Positions 19,183-28,510 of a DNA stretch of 64,000 nucleotides are shown here, piece by piece (the first letter of the stretch is position 1; every line of letters begins with the position of its first letter). The position numbers were made by a program, and so were the translations under genes. Where the stretch lies: assembly GCF_902497745.1 (NCBI RefSeq), contig NZ_CABVHJ010000014.1:44351-108350 (forward strand), given 5' to 3'. The notes beneath the pieces were generated by a model, which searched no databases, was not told the DNA's origin, and saw nothing but the letters and a program-made list of their open reading frames with translations. The DNA is from Pseudomonas fluorescens (GTDB lineage: Bacteria > Pseudomonadota > Gammaproteobacteria > Pseudomonadales > Pseudomonadaceae).

Positions 19183-19906
19183 CACCGCACTCGTGTAGAA
19201 AAGCCTGGATAGCACCCGCCAGTCCGTGGGGGTCTTCCAGAAGAAACGCATGACAGGCCTGTTCGATCAGACCTATTTCAATATCCTGCAACAGCGCGAA
19301 CAACGCCCCCGCCGCTTCCGCCGGGACCAGAGCGTCCTGTCCGGCGAACAGATGAAATTGCGGACCACGAAACGCCTGCAATGCTTCACGGGTGTCCAGT
19401 TGCGCGAGCAGTTCCAGTCCCGCCATCAACACAGCGGGCGCCGTCTGCGGCGCGCCGCCGAGCATCAGCCGCGACAATCCGCGCGGATCTTGTGCGCCTT
19501 GAGCACAAAGCAGCGAGAAGCGTTTGAGAGTTGTGCGCGGATCGGCCTGGCAACCAGCGAGAAACGCGTCGAACGTCTCGCCGGGCATCGCACTCGGCCA
19601 TTGCTCATGGGCAACAAAAGAAGGATTGCTCGCCAGCGTCAGCAAACCGCAGCAATGTTCACCCCGCCGTGCCGCCAATTCGGACGCAAGCATCCCGCCC
19701 AGCGACCAGCCACCGAGCCACACGTCGTGGGGAATACGTTCATCGAGTTCGTCGAGCCAGTCTTGCGGATCGCTGGAATCCAATTGCGGCAGCGGCTCGA
19801 TTTCCACTTTCAGATGTTCGTCGAGCCCCTGCAACGCCGCAGCCAGAGGCTCCATCGGCGACACACCGAGGCCCCAGCCGGGCAGCAGAATCAGGCGATC
19901 ACGCAT
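19175..19906 (-). CDS. bioH: BioH, pimeloyl-ACP methyl ester carboxylesterase
   Basis: 243 residues, alpha/beta hydrolase. The nucleophile elbow GWSLGGMLA and the oxyanion-side GWGLG near the start are visible, and the C-terminal EQACHAFLLEDP carries the likely catalytic His. It removes the methyl group added by BioC, releasing pimeloyl-ACP. The start (MRDRLILLPGWG) overlaps the bioF stop by 8 bases, so the genes are translationally coupled. Confidence 0.9.
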   Translation of the reverse strand: MRDRLILLPGWGLGVSPMEPLAAALQGLDEHLKVEIEPLPQLDSSDPQDWLDELDERIPHDVWLGGWSLGGMLASELAARRGEHCCGLLTLASNPSFVAHEQWPSAMPGETFDAFLAGCQADPRTTLKRFSLLCAQGAQDPRGLSRLMLGGAPQTAPAVLMAGLELLAQLDTREALQAFRGPQFHLFAGQDALVPAEAAGALFALLQDIEIGLIEQACHAFLLEDPHGLAGAIQAFLHECGDD

Positions 19907-21077
19907 GGCTTGGCTCCGACAACAGTTGGGCAAAGCAATCGGCCAGTCCCTCTAACAATAGCTGCACCTGCGCCTCGCTGTGCGCGGCGGTCAGGGTCAC
20001 GCGCAAGCGAGCGCTGCCGGCGGGCACAGTTGGCGGGCGGATCGCGGTGACCATCAAACCGCGCTCGCGCAACATCTGCGACAACCGCACCGCGCGCCCG
20101 GCATCGCCAATCATGATCGGCTGGATCGGCGTGAAGCTGTCCATCAGTTCCAGGCCAATCTGCCCGGCGCCATGGCGGAACTGACGGATCAGCGTTTGCA
20201 GATGCTCTCGACGCCAATGTTCAGTGCGTAGCAGCTGCAGACTTTTCAGCGTCGCGCAGGCCAGCGCTGGTGGTTGGCTGGTGGTGTAAATGTACGGGCG
20301 GGCAAACTGGATCAGGCTTTCGATCAGCTCTTCGCTGCCAGCGACAAATGCCCCCGCCGTGCCGAACGCTTTGCCGAGGGTGCCGACCAATACCGGCACA
20401 TCCTCCTGACTCAAACCGAAGTGCTCGACGATGCCCCCACCGTTGGCACCCAGCGGCCCGAAACCGTGAGCGTCATCGACCATCAACCACGCACCTTTGG
20501 CCTTGGCTTCACGGGCGAGTGCCGGCAAGTCGGCAAGGTCGCCGTCCATGCTGAACACACCGTCGGTGACTACCAATGTGTTGCCGGTGGCTTTCTCCAG
20601 GCGTTTGGCCAGACTCACCGGGTCGTTGTGCAGATAGCGATTGAAACGCGCGCCGGACAACAGACCGGCATCCAGCAACGAGGCGTGATTGAGGCGATCT
20701 TCCAGCACGGTGTCGCCCTGCCCGACCAGCGCGGTGACGGCGCCAAGGTTGGCCATGTAGCCGGTGGTGAACAGCAGCGCACGCGGACGGCCGGTGAGAT
20801 CGGCCAGCGCTTCTTCCAGTGCGTGATGCGGGCCGCTGTGGCCGATCACCAGATGCGAGGCACCGCCTCCAACGCCCCAGCGTTCAGCACCGGCGCGCCA
20901 GGCTTCGATGACCTGTGGGTGATTGGCCAGGCCGAGGTAATCGTTGTTACAGAAGGCGAGCAACGGCTTGCCGTCGACCACCACTTGCGGCCCCTGCGGG
21001 GACTCGAGCAGCGGTCGCTGGCGATAGAGGTTTTCGGCACGACGGGCAGCAAGGCGTGCGGCGAGATCGAAAGACAT
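19899..21077 (-). CDS. bioF: BioF, 8-amino-7-oxononanoate synthase
   Basis: 392 residues, PLP-dependent alpha-oxoamine synthase condensing pimeloyl thioester with alanine. The PLP lysine lies in VGTLGKAFGTAG; the DDAHGFGPLG motif and the N-terminal LLAFCNNDYLGLANHP are intact. It overlaps bioH by 8 bases. A REP doublet separates it from bioB upstream, so it may share the bioB promoter through readthrough. Confidence 0.96.
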   Translation of the reverse strand: MSFDLAARLAARRAENLYRQRPLLESPQGPQVVVDGKPLLAFCNNDYLGLANHPQVIEAWRAGAERWGVGGGASHLVIGHSGPHHALEEALADLTGRPRALLFTTGYMANLGAVTALVGQGDTVLEDRLNHASLLDAGLLSGARFNRYLHNDPVSLAKRLEKATGNTLVVTDGVFSMDGDLADLPALAREAKAKGAWLMVDDAHGFGPLGANGGGIVEHFGLSQEDVPVLVGTLGKAFGTAGAFVAGSEELIESLIQFARPYIYTTSQPPALACATLKSLQLLRTEHWRREHLQTLIRQFRHGAGQIGLELMDSFTPIQPIMIGDAGRAVRLSQMLRERGLMVTAIRPPTVPAGSARLRVTLTAAHSEAQVQLLLEGLADCFAQLLSEPSHA

Positions 21078-21122
21078 GCAGGCCTCGGTGAGATCACAAA
21101 TATCGAAGTGGATGCGATCCTT

Positions 21123-21210
21123 GTGGGAGCGAGCTTGCTCGCGAAGAGGCCTTCACATCCGACATCAATGTCGACTGAAATACCGCTTTCGCGAGCAAGC
21201 TCGCTCCCAC
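21123..21210. repeat. REP doublet 3, between bioB and bioF
   Basis: Arms in the opposite outward order (GTGGGAGCGAGC... first), TT/AA subtype. Lies inside the biotin operon. Confidence 0.9.
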
Positions 21211-21247
21211 AGGGGTTTTGCATTCCTTCAGAGGAATCCGTGCAGGT

Positions 21248-22303
21248 TTAAACCGCAGCGTTGTAGAACTGCTCGCTGCTCTTCTGCTCAACCAATGCCT
21301 GCTCGATCGCGGCCTGATGCACCTCGTCGGAATGCTCTTCACGGGCTTCCGGCTGGATGCCCAGACGCGCAAACAACTGCATGTCCTTGTCCGCCTGCGG
21401 GTTGGCCGTGGTCAGCAGTTTGTCGCCGTAGAAAATCGAGTTGGCGCCGGCAAAGAATGCGAGAGCCTGCATCTGCTCGTTCATCGCTTCGCGGCCAGCG
21501 GACAGGCGCACGTGGGATTGCGGCATGAGGATCCGCGCAACGGCGAGCATACGGATGAAGTCGAACGGGTCGACGTCTTCGGCGTTTTCCAAAGGCGTAC
21601 CGGCGACCTTCACCAGCATGTTGATCGGCACCGATTCCGGATGCTCCGGCAGGTTGGCCAACTGGATCAGCAGATTGGCGCGGTCATCCAGCGACTCGCC
21701 CATGCCAAGAATCCCACCCGAGCAAATCTTCATCCCCGACTCACGCACGTAAGCCAGCGTCTGCAGGCGCTCGCTGTAAGTGCGGGTGGTGATGATGCTG
21801 CCGTAAAACTCAGGCGAAGTGTCGAGGTTGTGGTTGTAGTAATCGAGCCCGGCCTTGGCCAGCGCTTCGGTCTGTTCCTGATCGAGACGACCGAGGGTCA
21901 TGCAGGTTTCCAGGCCCATGGCTTTCACGCCTTCGACCATTTTCAGCACGTACGGCATGTCTTTGGCCGACGGATGTTTCCACGCCGCACCCATGCAGAA
22001 ACGCGTCGAGCCGATAGCCTTGGCGCGGGCAGCCTCTTCGAGGACTTTCTGCACTTCCATCAGCTTTTCTTTTTCAAGACCGGTGTTGTAGTGACCGGAC
22101 TGCGGGCAGTACTTGCAGTCTTCCGGACAGGCGCCGGTCTTGATCGACAGCAGGGTCGAGACCTGCACGCGGTTGGCGTTGAAATGTGCGCGGTGCACCG
22201 TTTGCGCCTGGAACAGCAAGTCGTTGAATGGCTGTACGAAGAGTGCTTTGACTTCGGCCAGAGACCAGTCGTGACGCAGGGTGGCGGTAGTGCTCGCGCT
22301 CAT
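21248..22303 (-). CDS. bioB: BioB, biotin synthase
   Basis: 351 residues. Radical SAM sulfur insertion into dethiobiotin. The CX3CX2C motif is C59, C63, C66 (CPEDCKYC), and the iron-sulfur and substrate motifs YNHNLDTSPEFY and GGILGMGES are intact. I start at MSASTTATLRHDW. A BirA-like operator lies about 100 bases upstream, inside the 5' end of the divergent comF gene, so biotin repression through BirA is likely. Confidence 0.97.
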   Translation of the reverse strand: MSASTTATLRHDWSLAEVKALFVQPFNDLLFQAQTVHRAHFNANRVQVSTLLSIKTGACPEDCKYCPQSGHYNTGLEKEKLMEVQKVLEEAARAKAIGSTRFCMGAAWKHPSAKDMPYVLKMVEGVKAMGLETCMTLGRLDQEQTEALAKAGLDYYNHNLDTSPEFYGSIITTRTYSERLQTLAYVRESGMKICSGGILGMGESLDDRANLLIQLANLPEHPESVPINMLVKVAGTPLENAEDVDPFDFIRMLAVARILMPQSHVRLSAGREAMNEQMQALAFFAGANSIFYGDKLLTTANPQADKDMQLFARLGIQPEAREEHSDEVHQAAIEQALVEQKSSEQFYNAAV

Positions 22304-22394
22304 GGGTAATTCCTTGGTTATGCTTGGCTGGCGGCTGCGGGAACGGAATACCCACAGGCGCGACACGGATGTTCGGCATATTTAAGGAAGAGTC

Positions 22395-23129
22395 ATGCGC
22401 TGTCAACCACGATACGAAGGACAGGTTTACATCTGTTTAAATAATATACAAATCTGCTTGCTTTGCGATGAGCCTGCAGAAGCAGAAATGCCAATCTGCG
22501 TGGCCTGTGAAACCGATCTGCCATGGCTCGGCAACCACTGCCAGACCTGCGCCTTGCCACTCCTCGCAGCGGGCCTGACCTGCGGCGAGTGCCTGCTAGA
22601 GCCGCCGCCGTTCGAACAGGTGGTGGTGCCGTGGCTGTATGGCTTCCCGGTCGACAGTTTGATTACGCGCTTTAAACACAACGCGAAATGGCCGTTTGGC
22701 CACCTGCTCGCCGACGTTCTCGGGCAATACCTGCAACATCGCTTCGATGAGGGTTTGCCAAGGCCTGATGTGTTGTTGCCGGTGCCACTGGCGCGTAAAC
22801 GCCTGCGCCAACGGGGATTCAACCAGGCGGCGATGTTGGCGCGCTGGTTGAGTCAGGCGCTGGATCTGCCGTGCGAAGAACAGGTTCTGCGGCGAGTCAA
22901 GGAGACCGACGCACAGCAGGATCTCGACGCCAAGGCGCGTAAACGCAATCTGCGTAATGCTTTCAACCTCATGCCGGAAGCGCAGATAAAAGACCGACAT
23001 TTGGCGTTGGTTGATGATGTGCTGACAACTGGCGCTACCGCACAGGCTCTCGCCCGGTTGCTGATAAACGCTGGCGCCGCCCGGGTCGATGTCTATTGTC
23101 TGGCCCGCACTCCAAAACCCGGAAACTGA
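22395..23129 (+). CDS. ComF-family phosphoribosyltransferase-like protein
   Basis: 244 residues. The N-terminal zinc-finger region has paired cysteines (CLLCDE, CVACETD, CQTCALPL, CGECLL), followed by a type I phosphoribosyltransferase fold with the PRPP loop LALVDDVLTTGATA near residue 210. ComF proteins are tied to DNA uptake in competent bacteria, but in Pseudomonas the role is not established. The conserved zinc region starts close to the N-terminus, which supports ATG 22395. As a result the first ~12 codons overlap the bioB regulatory site. Confidence 0.9.
   Translation: MRCQPRYEGQVYICLNNIQICLLCDEPAEAEMPICVACETDLPWLGNHCQTCALPLLAAGLTCGECLLEPPPFEQVVVPWLYGFPVDSLITRFKHNAKWPFGHLLADVLGQYLQHRFDEGLPRPDVLLPVPLARKRLRQRGFNQAAMLARWLSQALDLPCEEQVLRRVKETDAQQDLDAKARKRNLRNAFNLMPEAQIKDRHLALVDDVLTTGATAQALARLLINAGAARVDVYCLARTPKPGN
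22401..22431 (-). promoter_or_regulatory. BirA-like biotin operator upstream of bioB
   Basis: TGTCAACC (22401-22408), a 15-base spacer, then GGTTTACA (22424-22431). The published proteobacterial BirA box is TGTAAACC-N14-16-GGTTTACA, so one base differs in the left half. It lies about 100 bases ahead of the bioB start and inside the first codons of comF. Confidence 0.7.
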
Positions 23130-23147
23130 AGCCAACGCAATGTTCAT

Positions 23148-23235
23148 GTGGGAGCGAGCTTGCTCGCGAAGGGGCCAGCACATTCAAAATCAATGTTGAC
23201 TGACAAGCCGCATTCGCGAGCAAGCTCGCTCCCAC
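23148..23235. repeat. REP doublet 4
   Basis: Inverted arms, GTGGGAGCGAGC first, TT/AA subtype, immediately after comF. Confidence 0.9.
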
Positions 23236-23316
23236 AGGGTTCTGCGTCAAGCTTGACTCTCGCGTTGCGAGCGGCCAACTTCCTCCCCAACGCCACAGCG
23301 AAAAAGCGCCCTATCC

Positions 23317-24081
23317 ATGTCCATGCCTCCCCTGTTGTCCCAGCACATCGTCCGCCGCCCCCAGCGTATCGCCCTGCTGCAACACATCGCCGAACAAGGC
23401 TCGATCACCCGCGCCGCTAAGAGCGCAGGCCTGAGCTACAAAGCGGCGTGGGACGCTATCGATGAGCTGAACAACCTCGCGCAGAAACCGCTGGTCGAAC
23501 GCGCCGTCGGTGGCAAGGGCGGTGGCGGCGCGAAACTCTCCAGCGAAGGCGAACGCGTTCTGCGCCTGTACCAAAAACTACAGGCCCTGCAGGCGCAGGT
23601 GCTGGAAGCAGCGGAAGATGCCAGCGATCTGGATCTGCTCGGCCGCTTGATGCTCAGAACCAGCGCGCGCAATCAGTTGCACGGCAAAGTCGTGGCGATC
23701 CAAGCGCAGGGCCGTAATGACCTGATCCGCCTCGAACTGGCCGAAGGGCTGTGCCTAAACGCGCAGATCACCCACGACAGCACCGTGCATCTGGAGCTGC
23801 ATGCCGGCACCGACGTAGTAGCGCTGATCAAGGCCGGCTGGCTGGAATTGCTCGGACAAGAGCAACCTGCAACGTCTGGTCACAATCTTCTGAAGGGCAC
23901 CATCGAAGCGATTCTCGACGCCGCGGACGGCCCGAGCGAAGTACGAATTACCCTGCCCAACGGCCATACCCTCTGCGCCTTGGCTGAGCCGCTCGACTTG
24001 CGCACTCGCGGGCTGACGGTCGCACAACCGGTGCAGGTGCAGTTTTCCCCGTCCAACGTGCTGATCGGCACGCCGCTGTAA
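23317..24081 (+). CDS. modE: ModE-family molybdate-responsive regulator (HTH plus two TOBE domains)
   Basis: 254 residues. N-terminal winged helix of the ModE type (IAEQGSITRAAKSAGLSYK, about residues 24-42) with the basic GGKGGGGAKLS wing. Two C-terminal Mop/TOBE domains follow, each beginning with a similar core (SARNQLHGKVVAI and TSGHNLLKGTIEAI). TOBE domains bind molybdate. No mod transporter genes are adjacent, so targets are distant. The start could be the second Met, two codons in; the ribosome site is weak for both. Confidence 0.85.
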   Translation: MSMPPLLSQHIVRRPQRIALLQHIAEQGSITRAAKSAGLSYKAAWDAIDELNNLAQKPLVERAVGGKGGGGAKLSSEGERVLRLYQKLQALQAQVLEAAEDASDLDLLGRLMLRTSARNQLHGKVVAIQAQGRNDLIRLELAEGLCLNAQITHDSTVHLELHAGTDVVALIKAGWLELLGQEQPATSGHNLLKGTIEAILDAADGPSEVRITLPNGHTLCALAEPLDLRTRGLTVAQPVQVQFSPSNVLIGTPL

Positions 24082-24151
24082 TCAGGCGCTGCAACGAAAG
24101 CGTCATCGACGCTCATTAAGGTAGCTGCCAAAACCAAGCAGGGAGCCTGAT

Positions 24152-26053
24152 GTGAGCCTATTAGAAGAAAACCAATCCACTGATCTGGAAAAAATGGTCG
24201 GCCTCAGCCGTCGCGGTTTCATCGGCGCCGGTGCGCTGTGCGGCGCGGCGATGTTCCTCGGTGGCAGTCTGTTGAGCCGCAGCGCGCTGGCCACCGGCGT
24301 AAGCGCCGGCAACAGCCGCCTGCTCGGTTTCGAGAGCATTCCCGCTGCGACCACCGATGTCATCACGCTGCCCAAAGGCTACAAGTCGTCAGTCCTGATC
24401 AGTTGGGGTCAGCCGCTGCAGAAAAACGGCCCGGCGTTCGACCCGAGCGGCAACGGCACCGCCGCCGCACAGGAAGTGCAGTTCGGCGACAACAACGACG
24501 GCATGAGCCTGTTCGCCTTCCCCGACGACCGCAACCGCGCGCTGATGGCGATCAACAACGAATACACCAACTACCGCTACCTCTACCCGCACGGCGGCAT
24601 GCCGCAATCGGCCGAAGACGTGCGCAAGGCGCTGGCCTGCGAAGGCGTGTCGGTGATTGAAGTGCAACGCAAAAACGGTCAATGGCAGTTCGTTCAGGGT
24701 TCGCGCTACAACCGCCGCATTCACGGCAACTCGCCACTGCGCATCAGCGGCCCGGCGGCCGGTCACGATCTGATGAAAACCGCTGCCGACAAACACGGCA
24801 AAAAAGTCCTCGGCACGTTCCAGAACTGCGCCAACGGTAAAACGCCGTGGGGTACCTATCTGACCTGTGAAGAAAACTTCACCGACTGCTTCGGTAGCAG
24901 CAACGCCCAACAGCAGTTCGACCCGGCGCAAAAGCGCTATGGCGTCTCGGTCGCCAGCCGCGAAATCAACTGGCACCCGTACGATCCGCGCTTCGACATG
25001 GCGAAAAACCCCAACGAACTCAACCGTCACGGCTGGGTGGTCGAGATCGATCCGTTCGATCCGCAATCAACCCCGGTCAAACGCACCGCGCTGGGCCGCT
25101 TCAAGCATGAAAACGCCGCACTGGCCGAGACCGACGACGGCCGCGCCGTGGTGTACATGGGCGATGACGAGCGTGGCGAATTCATCTACAAATTCGTCAG
25201 CCGCGACCGCATCAACCACCGCAACGCCAAGGCCAACCGCGACATCCTCGACCACGGCACTTTGTACGTGGCGAAATTCGACAACGGCGACAGCAACCCC
25301 GATCACCCGAAAGGCCAGGGCCAGTGGATCGAGCTGACTCACGGCAAAAACGGCATCGACGCCAGCAGCGGTTTCGCCGATCAGGCTGAAGTGCTGATCC
25401 ACGCGCGCCTCGCCGCCAGCGTAGTCGGCGCAACACGCATGGATCGCCCGGAATGGATCGTCGTCAGCCCCAAGGACGGCCAGGTCTATTGCACCCTGAC
25501 CAACAACGCCAAGCGCGGCGAAGACGGCCAGCCGGTGGGCGGGCCGAACCCGCGTGAGAAGAACGTTTACGGGCAGATTCTGCGCTGGCGCACCGACCGT
25601 GACGATCACGCGTCGAAGACGTTTGCCTGGGACCTGTTTGTGGTCGCTGGCAACCCGGGCGTGCATGCCGGGACGCCGAAGGGTGGCTCGAAGAACATCA
25701 CCCCGCAGAACATGTTCAACAGCCCGGATGGCTTGGGTTTCGACAAGGCTGGGCGTTTGTGGATTCTCACCGATGGTGATTCGAGCAATGCCGGGGACTT
25801 TGCCGGGATGGGCAACAACCAGATGCTCTGTGCCGATCCGAAGACCGGTGAGATTCGCCGGTTCATGGTCGGGCCGATTGGCTGTGAAGTCACTGGGATC
25901 AGCTTCTCGCCGGATCAGAAAACCCTGTTTGTCGGGATTCAGCATCCGGGGGAAAACGGTGGGTCGACCTTCCCTGAGCATCTGCCGAATGGCAAGCCGC
26001 GGTCTTCGGTGATGGCGATTACCCGTGAGGATGGTGGAATCGTCGGCGCCTGA
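24152..26053 (+). CDS. PhoX-family alkaline phosphatase, Tat-exported
   Basis: 633 residues from GTG, with GGGAG nearby upstream. The N-terminus has a twin-arginine signal (SRRGFIG, residues 19-25) and a hydrophobic stretch ending ALA, so the enzyme should fold in the cytoplasm and go to the periplasm. The rest matches the PhoX/DUF839 family, a calcium-iron phosphatase: note NNDGMSLFAFPDDRN, WGTYLTCEENFTDCFG, MGDDERGEFIYKFVS and the C-terminal SPDQKTLFVGIQHPGE. Single-gene unit, no pho box that I could confirm. Confidence 0.9.
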   Translation: MSLLEENQSTDLEKMVGLSRRGFIGAGALCGAAMFLGGSLLSRSALATGVSAGNSRLLGFESIPAATTDVITLPKGYKSSVLISWGQPLQKNGPAFDPSGNGTAAAQEVQFGDNNDGMSLFAFPDDRNRALMAINNEYTNYRYLYPHGGMPQSAEDVRKALACEGVSVIEVQRKNGQWQFVQGSRYNRRIHGNSPLRISGPAAGHDLMKTAADKHGKKVLGTFQNCANGKTPWGTYLTCEENFTDCFGSSNAQQQFDPAQKRYGVSVASREINWHPYDPRFDMAKNPNELNRHGWVVEIDPFDPQSTPVKRTALGRFKHENAALAETDDGRAVVYMGDDERGEFIYKFVSRDRINHRNAKANRDILDHGTLYVAKFDNGDSNPDHPKGQGQWIELTHGKNGIDASSGFADQAEVLIHARLAASVVGATRMDRPEWIVVSPKDGQVYCTLTNNAKRGEDGQPVGGPNPREKNVYGQILRWRTDRDDHASKTFAWDLFVVAGNPGVHAGTPKGGSKNITPQNMFNSPDGLGFDKAGRLWILTDGDSSNAGDFAGMGNNQMLCADPKTGEIRRFMVGPIGCEVTGISFSPDQKTLFVGIQHPGENGGSTFPEHLPNGKPRSSVMAITREDGGIVGA

Positions 26054-26062
26054 CACACCGCC

Positions 26063-26128
26063 TTCGCGAGCAGGCTCGCTCCCACATTGGGAATGCGATC
26101 CCCTGTAGGCCTTCGCCTGCTCGCGATG
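26063..26128. repeat. REP doublet 5 (one arm degenerate)
   Basis: The left arm is intact, AG subtype. The right arm keeps CCTGCTCGCGA but has lost GTGGGAGCGAG, reading TGTAGGCCTTCG instead. Confidence 0.75.
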
Positions 26129-26219
26129 GTGTCAGCACAGACACCAACCAACTCCCTCGCTGCCATCTGCGCTACCATGCTGGGCCGGACGCGGCAGCCT
26201 GCTGCGCGCAGGAGTCAGC

Positions 26220-27194
26220 ATGGCCCACCCGTTTGAAACCCTCACACCCGACCTCGTCCTCGATGCCGTTGAAAGCATCGGCTTTCTCAGTGATGCGCGC
26301 ATTCTGGCGCTCAACAGCTATGAAAACCGCGTCTATCAGGTCGGCATCGAAGACTCCGAACCGCTGATTGCCAAGTTCTACCGCCCACAGCGCTGGACCA
26401 ACGAAGCCATCCTCGAAGAACACAAGTTCACCTTCGAACTGGCCGACGTCGAAATCCCGGTGGTGGCGCCGCTGATCCACAACGGCGAAACCCTGCACGA
26501 ACATGCCGGTTTCCGCTTCACGTTGTTTCCGCGTCGCGGCGGGCGGGCACCGGAACCGGGCAATCTTGACCAGCTGTATCGCCTCGGCCAGTTGCTCGGG
26601 CGGATTCACGCGGTCGGCGCGACCAAGCCGTTTGAACACCGTGAAGCCCTCGCCGTACAGAACTTCGGCCACGCCTCGCTGAACACCTTGCTCGAAGGCA
26701 ATTTCATTCCGAAAAGCCTGCTGCCGGCCTACGAGTCCGTCGCCCGCGACCTGCTTAAACGCGTGGAAGATGCCTACGCCAACACACCGCACCAGAACAT
26801 CCGCATGCACGGCGATTGCCACCCGGGCAACATGATGTGCCGTGACGAGATGTTCCATATCGTCGACCTCGACGACTGCCGCATGGGCCCTGCGGTGCAG
26901 GACATCTGGATGATGCTCGCCGGTGATCGTCAGGAATGCCTGGGGCAGTTGTCGGAATTGATGGATGGCTACAACGAGTTCCACGATTTCGACCCGCGTG
27001 AGCTGGCGCTGATCGAACCGCTCCGCGCGCTGCGCCTGATGCATTACAGCGCCTGGCTGGCGCGGCGCTGGGACGACCCGGCGTTCCCGCACAGTTTTCC
27101 GTGGTTCGGTACCGAGCGTTATTGGGGCGATCAGGTGTTGGCGTTGCGTGAGCAGCTATCAGCGCTTAACGAAGAACCACTGAAACTCTTCTGA
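26220..27194 (+). CDS. srkA: SrkA/YihE stress-response Ser/Thr kinase
   Basis: 324 residues, the usual length. Aminoglycoside-phosphotransferase-like kinase fold. The N-terminal SYENRVYQVG nucleotide loop, catalytic MHGDCHPGNMM and metal-binding IVDLDDCRMGP are present. YihE/SrkA in E. coli counters stress-linked death by the MazEF toxin. It stands alone between two REP doublets. The start is at the conserved MAHPFETLTPD. Confidence 0.92.
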   Translation: MAHPFETLTPDLVLDAVESIGFLSDARILALNSYENRVYQVGIEDSEPLIAKFYRPQRWTNEAILEEHKFTFELADVEIPVVAPLIHNGETLHEHAGFRFTLFPRRGGRAPEPGNLDQLYRLGQLLGRIHAVGATKPFEHREALAVQNFGHASLNTLLEGNFIPKSLLPAYESVARDLLKRVEDAYANTPHQNIRMHGDCHPGNMMCRDEMFHIVDLDDCRMGPAVQDIWMMLAGDRQECLGQLSELMDGYNEFHDFDPRELALIEPLRALRLMHYSAWLARRWDDPAFPHSFPWFGTERYWGDQVLALREQLSALNEEPLKLF

Positions 27195-27210
27195 CCTAAA
27201 CCTGAACCCT

Positions 27211-27297
27211 GTGGGAGCGAGCTTGCTCGCGAAGGCGTCATGTCAGTCAGCATAATGTTGAATGTCAGTCCGTATTCGCGAGCAAGCTCGCTCCCAC
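27211..27297. repeat. REP doublet 6
   Basis: GTGGGAGCGAGC arm first, TT/AA subtype, directly after srkA. Confidence 0.9.
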
Positions 27298-27399
27298 AGG
27301 GGTTGTGTGTTCACACATTTCTGACCAATCAGCTACGGCACTCGCCGACAAATCTCCTTACAATCCCTCCTTTGTTAGCTGCCTAAGCAAGGATTCTGA

Positions 27400-28287
27400 A
27401 TGCAAGCCGCCAACCCGCGTCGCGGGTACATTCTGGGCCTGAGTGCCTACATCATCTGGGGCCTGTTCCCGATCTACTTCAAAGCCATCGCCGAGGTTCC
27501 GGCGGTCGAGATCATCATCCATCGGGTGCTGTGGTCGGCACTGTTCGGTGCACTGCTGCTGATGGTGTGGAAACACCCGGGCTGGTGGCGCGAACTGCTC
27601 GACAACCCCAAACGCCTGGCGATTCTGGCCCTGAGCGGCACGTTGATCGCGGCCAATTGGCTGACCTACGTATGGTCGGTGAACAACGGGCGCATGCTCG
27701 AAGCAAGCCTCGGTTACTACATCAACCCCTTGGTAAACGTGCTGTTGGGCATGTTGATTCTCGGCGAACGCTTGCGCCGGATGCAGTGGCTCGCGGTCGG
27801 TCTGGCGGCGGTCGGTGTCGCGCAACAGGTGTGGCAGGTCGGCAGTCTGCCGTGGGTTTCGCTGGTGCTGGCGCTGACGTTCGGTTTCTACGGTCTGATC
27901 CGCAAGCAGGCGCCAGTCAAGGCGTTGCCGGGTCTGGTAGTGGAAACCTGGATGCTGGTGCCGATCGCGATTGCCTGGCTGCTGTTCAATCAGACCGCGA
28001 CCAGCGCGCAACCGGAGTTCTGGACCACGTCCCAAGCCTGGTGGCTGGTAGCGGCCGGGCCGGTGACGTTGATCCCACTGGTGTGCTTCAACGCCGCCAC
28101 GCGCCACTTGCCCTACACCACGATCGGTTTCCTGCAATACCTGGCGCCGACTCTGGTGCTGTTGCAAGCCGTACTGCTGTTCGGCGAGCACTTGTCGTCG
28201 AGCACGCTGGTCGCGTTTATCTTCATCTGGGCCGGTCTGGCCGTTTACAGCGTCGATGCGGTGATCAGTTTGCGTCGGCGTAGCTGA
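27400..28287 (+). CDS. rarD: RarD, EamA/DMT-family transporter
   Basis: 295 residues with about ten hydrophobic helices in two EamA repeats. The start (GYILGLSAYIIWGLFPIYFK) and the NWLTYVWSVNNG and LGYYINPLVNVLLG motifs are the RarD signature. Inner-membrane exporter of unknown substrate; rarD was named for chloramphenicol sensitivity in P. aeruginosa. A hairpin lies 23 bases past the stop. Confidence 0.93.
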   Translation: MQAANPRRGYILGLSAYIIWGLFPIYFKAIAEVPAVEIIIHRVLWSALFGALLLMVWKHPGWWRELLDNPKRLAILALSGTLIAANWLTYVWSVNNGRMLEASLGYYINPLVNVLLGMLILGERLRRMQWLAVGLAAVGVAQQVWQVGSLPWVSLVLALTFGFYGLIRKQAPVKALPGLVVETWMLVPIAIAWLLFNQTATSAQPEFWTTSQAWWLVAAGPVTLIPLVCFNAATRHLPYTTIGFLQYLAPTLVLLQAVLLFGEHLSSSTLVAFIFIWAGLAVYSVDAVISLRRRS

Positions 28288-28309
28288 TCAAAAAACGAAC
28301 AAACCCTCA

Positions 28310-28340
28310 CAGGCCACGGTTCTCGTGGCCTGCACCGTTC
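28310..28340 (+). terminator. Possible weak terminator after rarD
   Basis: Perfect 9-bp stem CAGGCCACG/CGTGGCCTG with a 5-base loop. Only a broken T-rich tail follows (CACCGTTCCTT), so termination may be partial. Confidence 0.5.
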
Positions 28341-28350
28341 CTTCCAAAGG

Positions 28351-28472
28351 TTATCCACAGCGTGATCCCCGCCGTTTGTGCGCAAGTCACTGAATGTTGG
28401 CGGTTTTTTGATCAACTCCAGCTAAGCCACAGCGGGCGCGGCGTTGACGACAGTCTCTACAGGTTATCCACA
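28351..28472 (+). promoter_or_regulatory. Two perfect DnaA boxes in the rarD-gcvR gap
   Basis: TTATCCACA occurs at 28351-28359 and again at 28464-28472, both on the + strand and both preceded by AGG. This 9-mer is the high-affinity DnaA box. The gap lies between convergent genes and is not an origin: no dnaA, no box cluster and no AT-rich unwinding element. Confidence 0.55.
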
Positions 28473-28510
28473 GGCAGGTGCACGTTTAAACTGGATAACC
28501 TGATCGGCGC

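Noticed and set aside
28351..28472. DnaA boxes as a replication origin
   Set aside because: Only two boxes, no AT-rich unwinding element, no dnaA, rpmH or parAB genes nearby.
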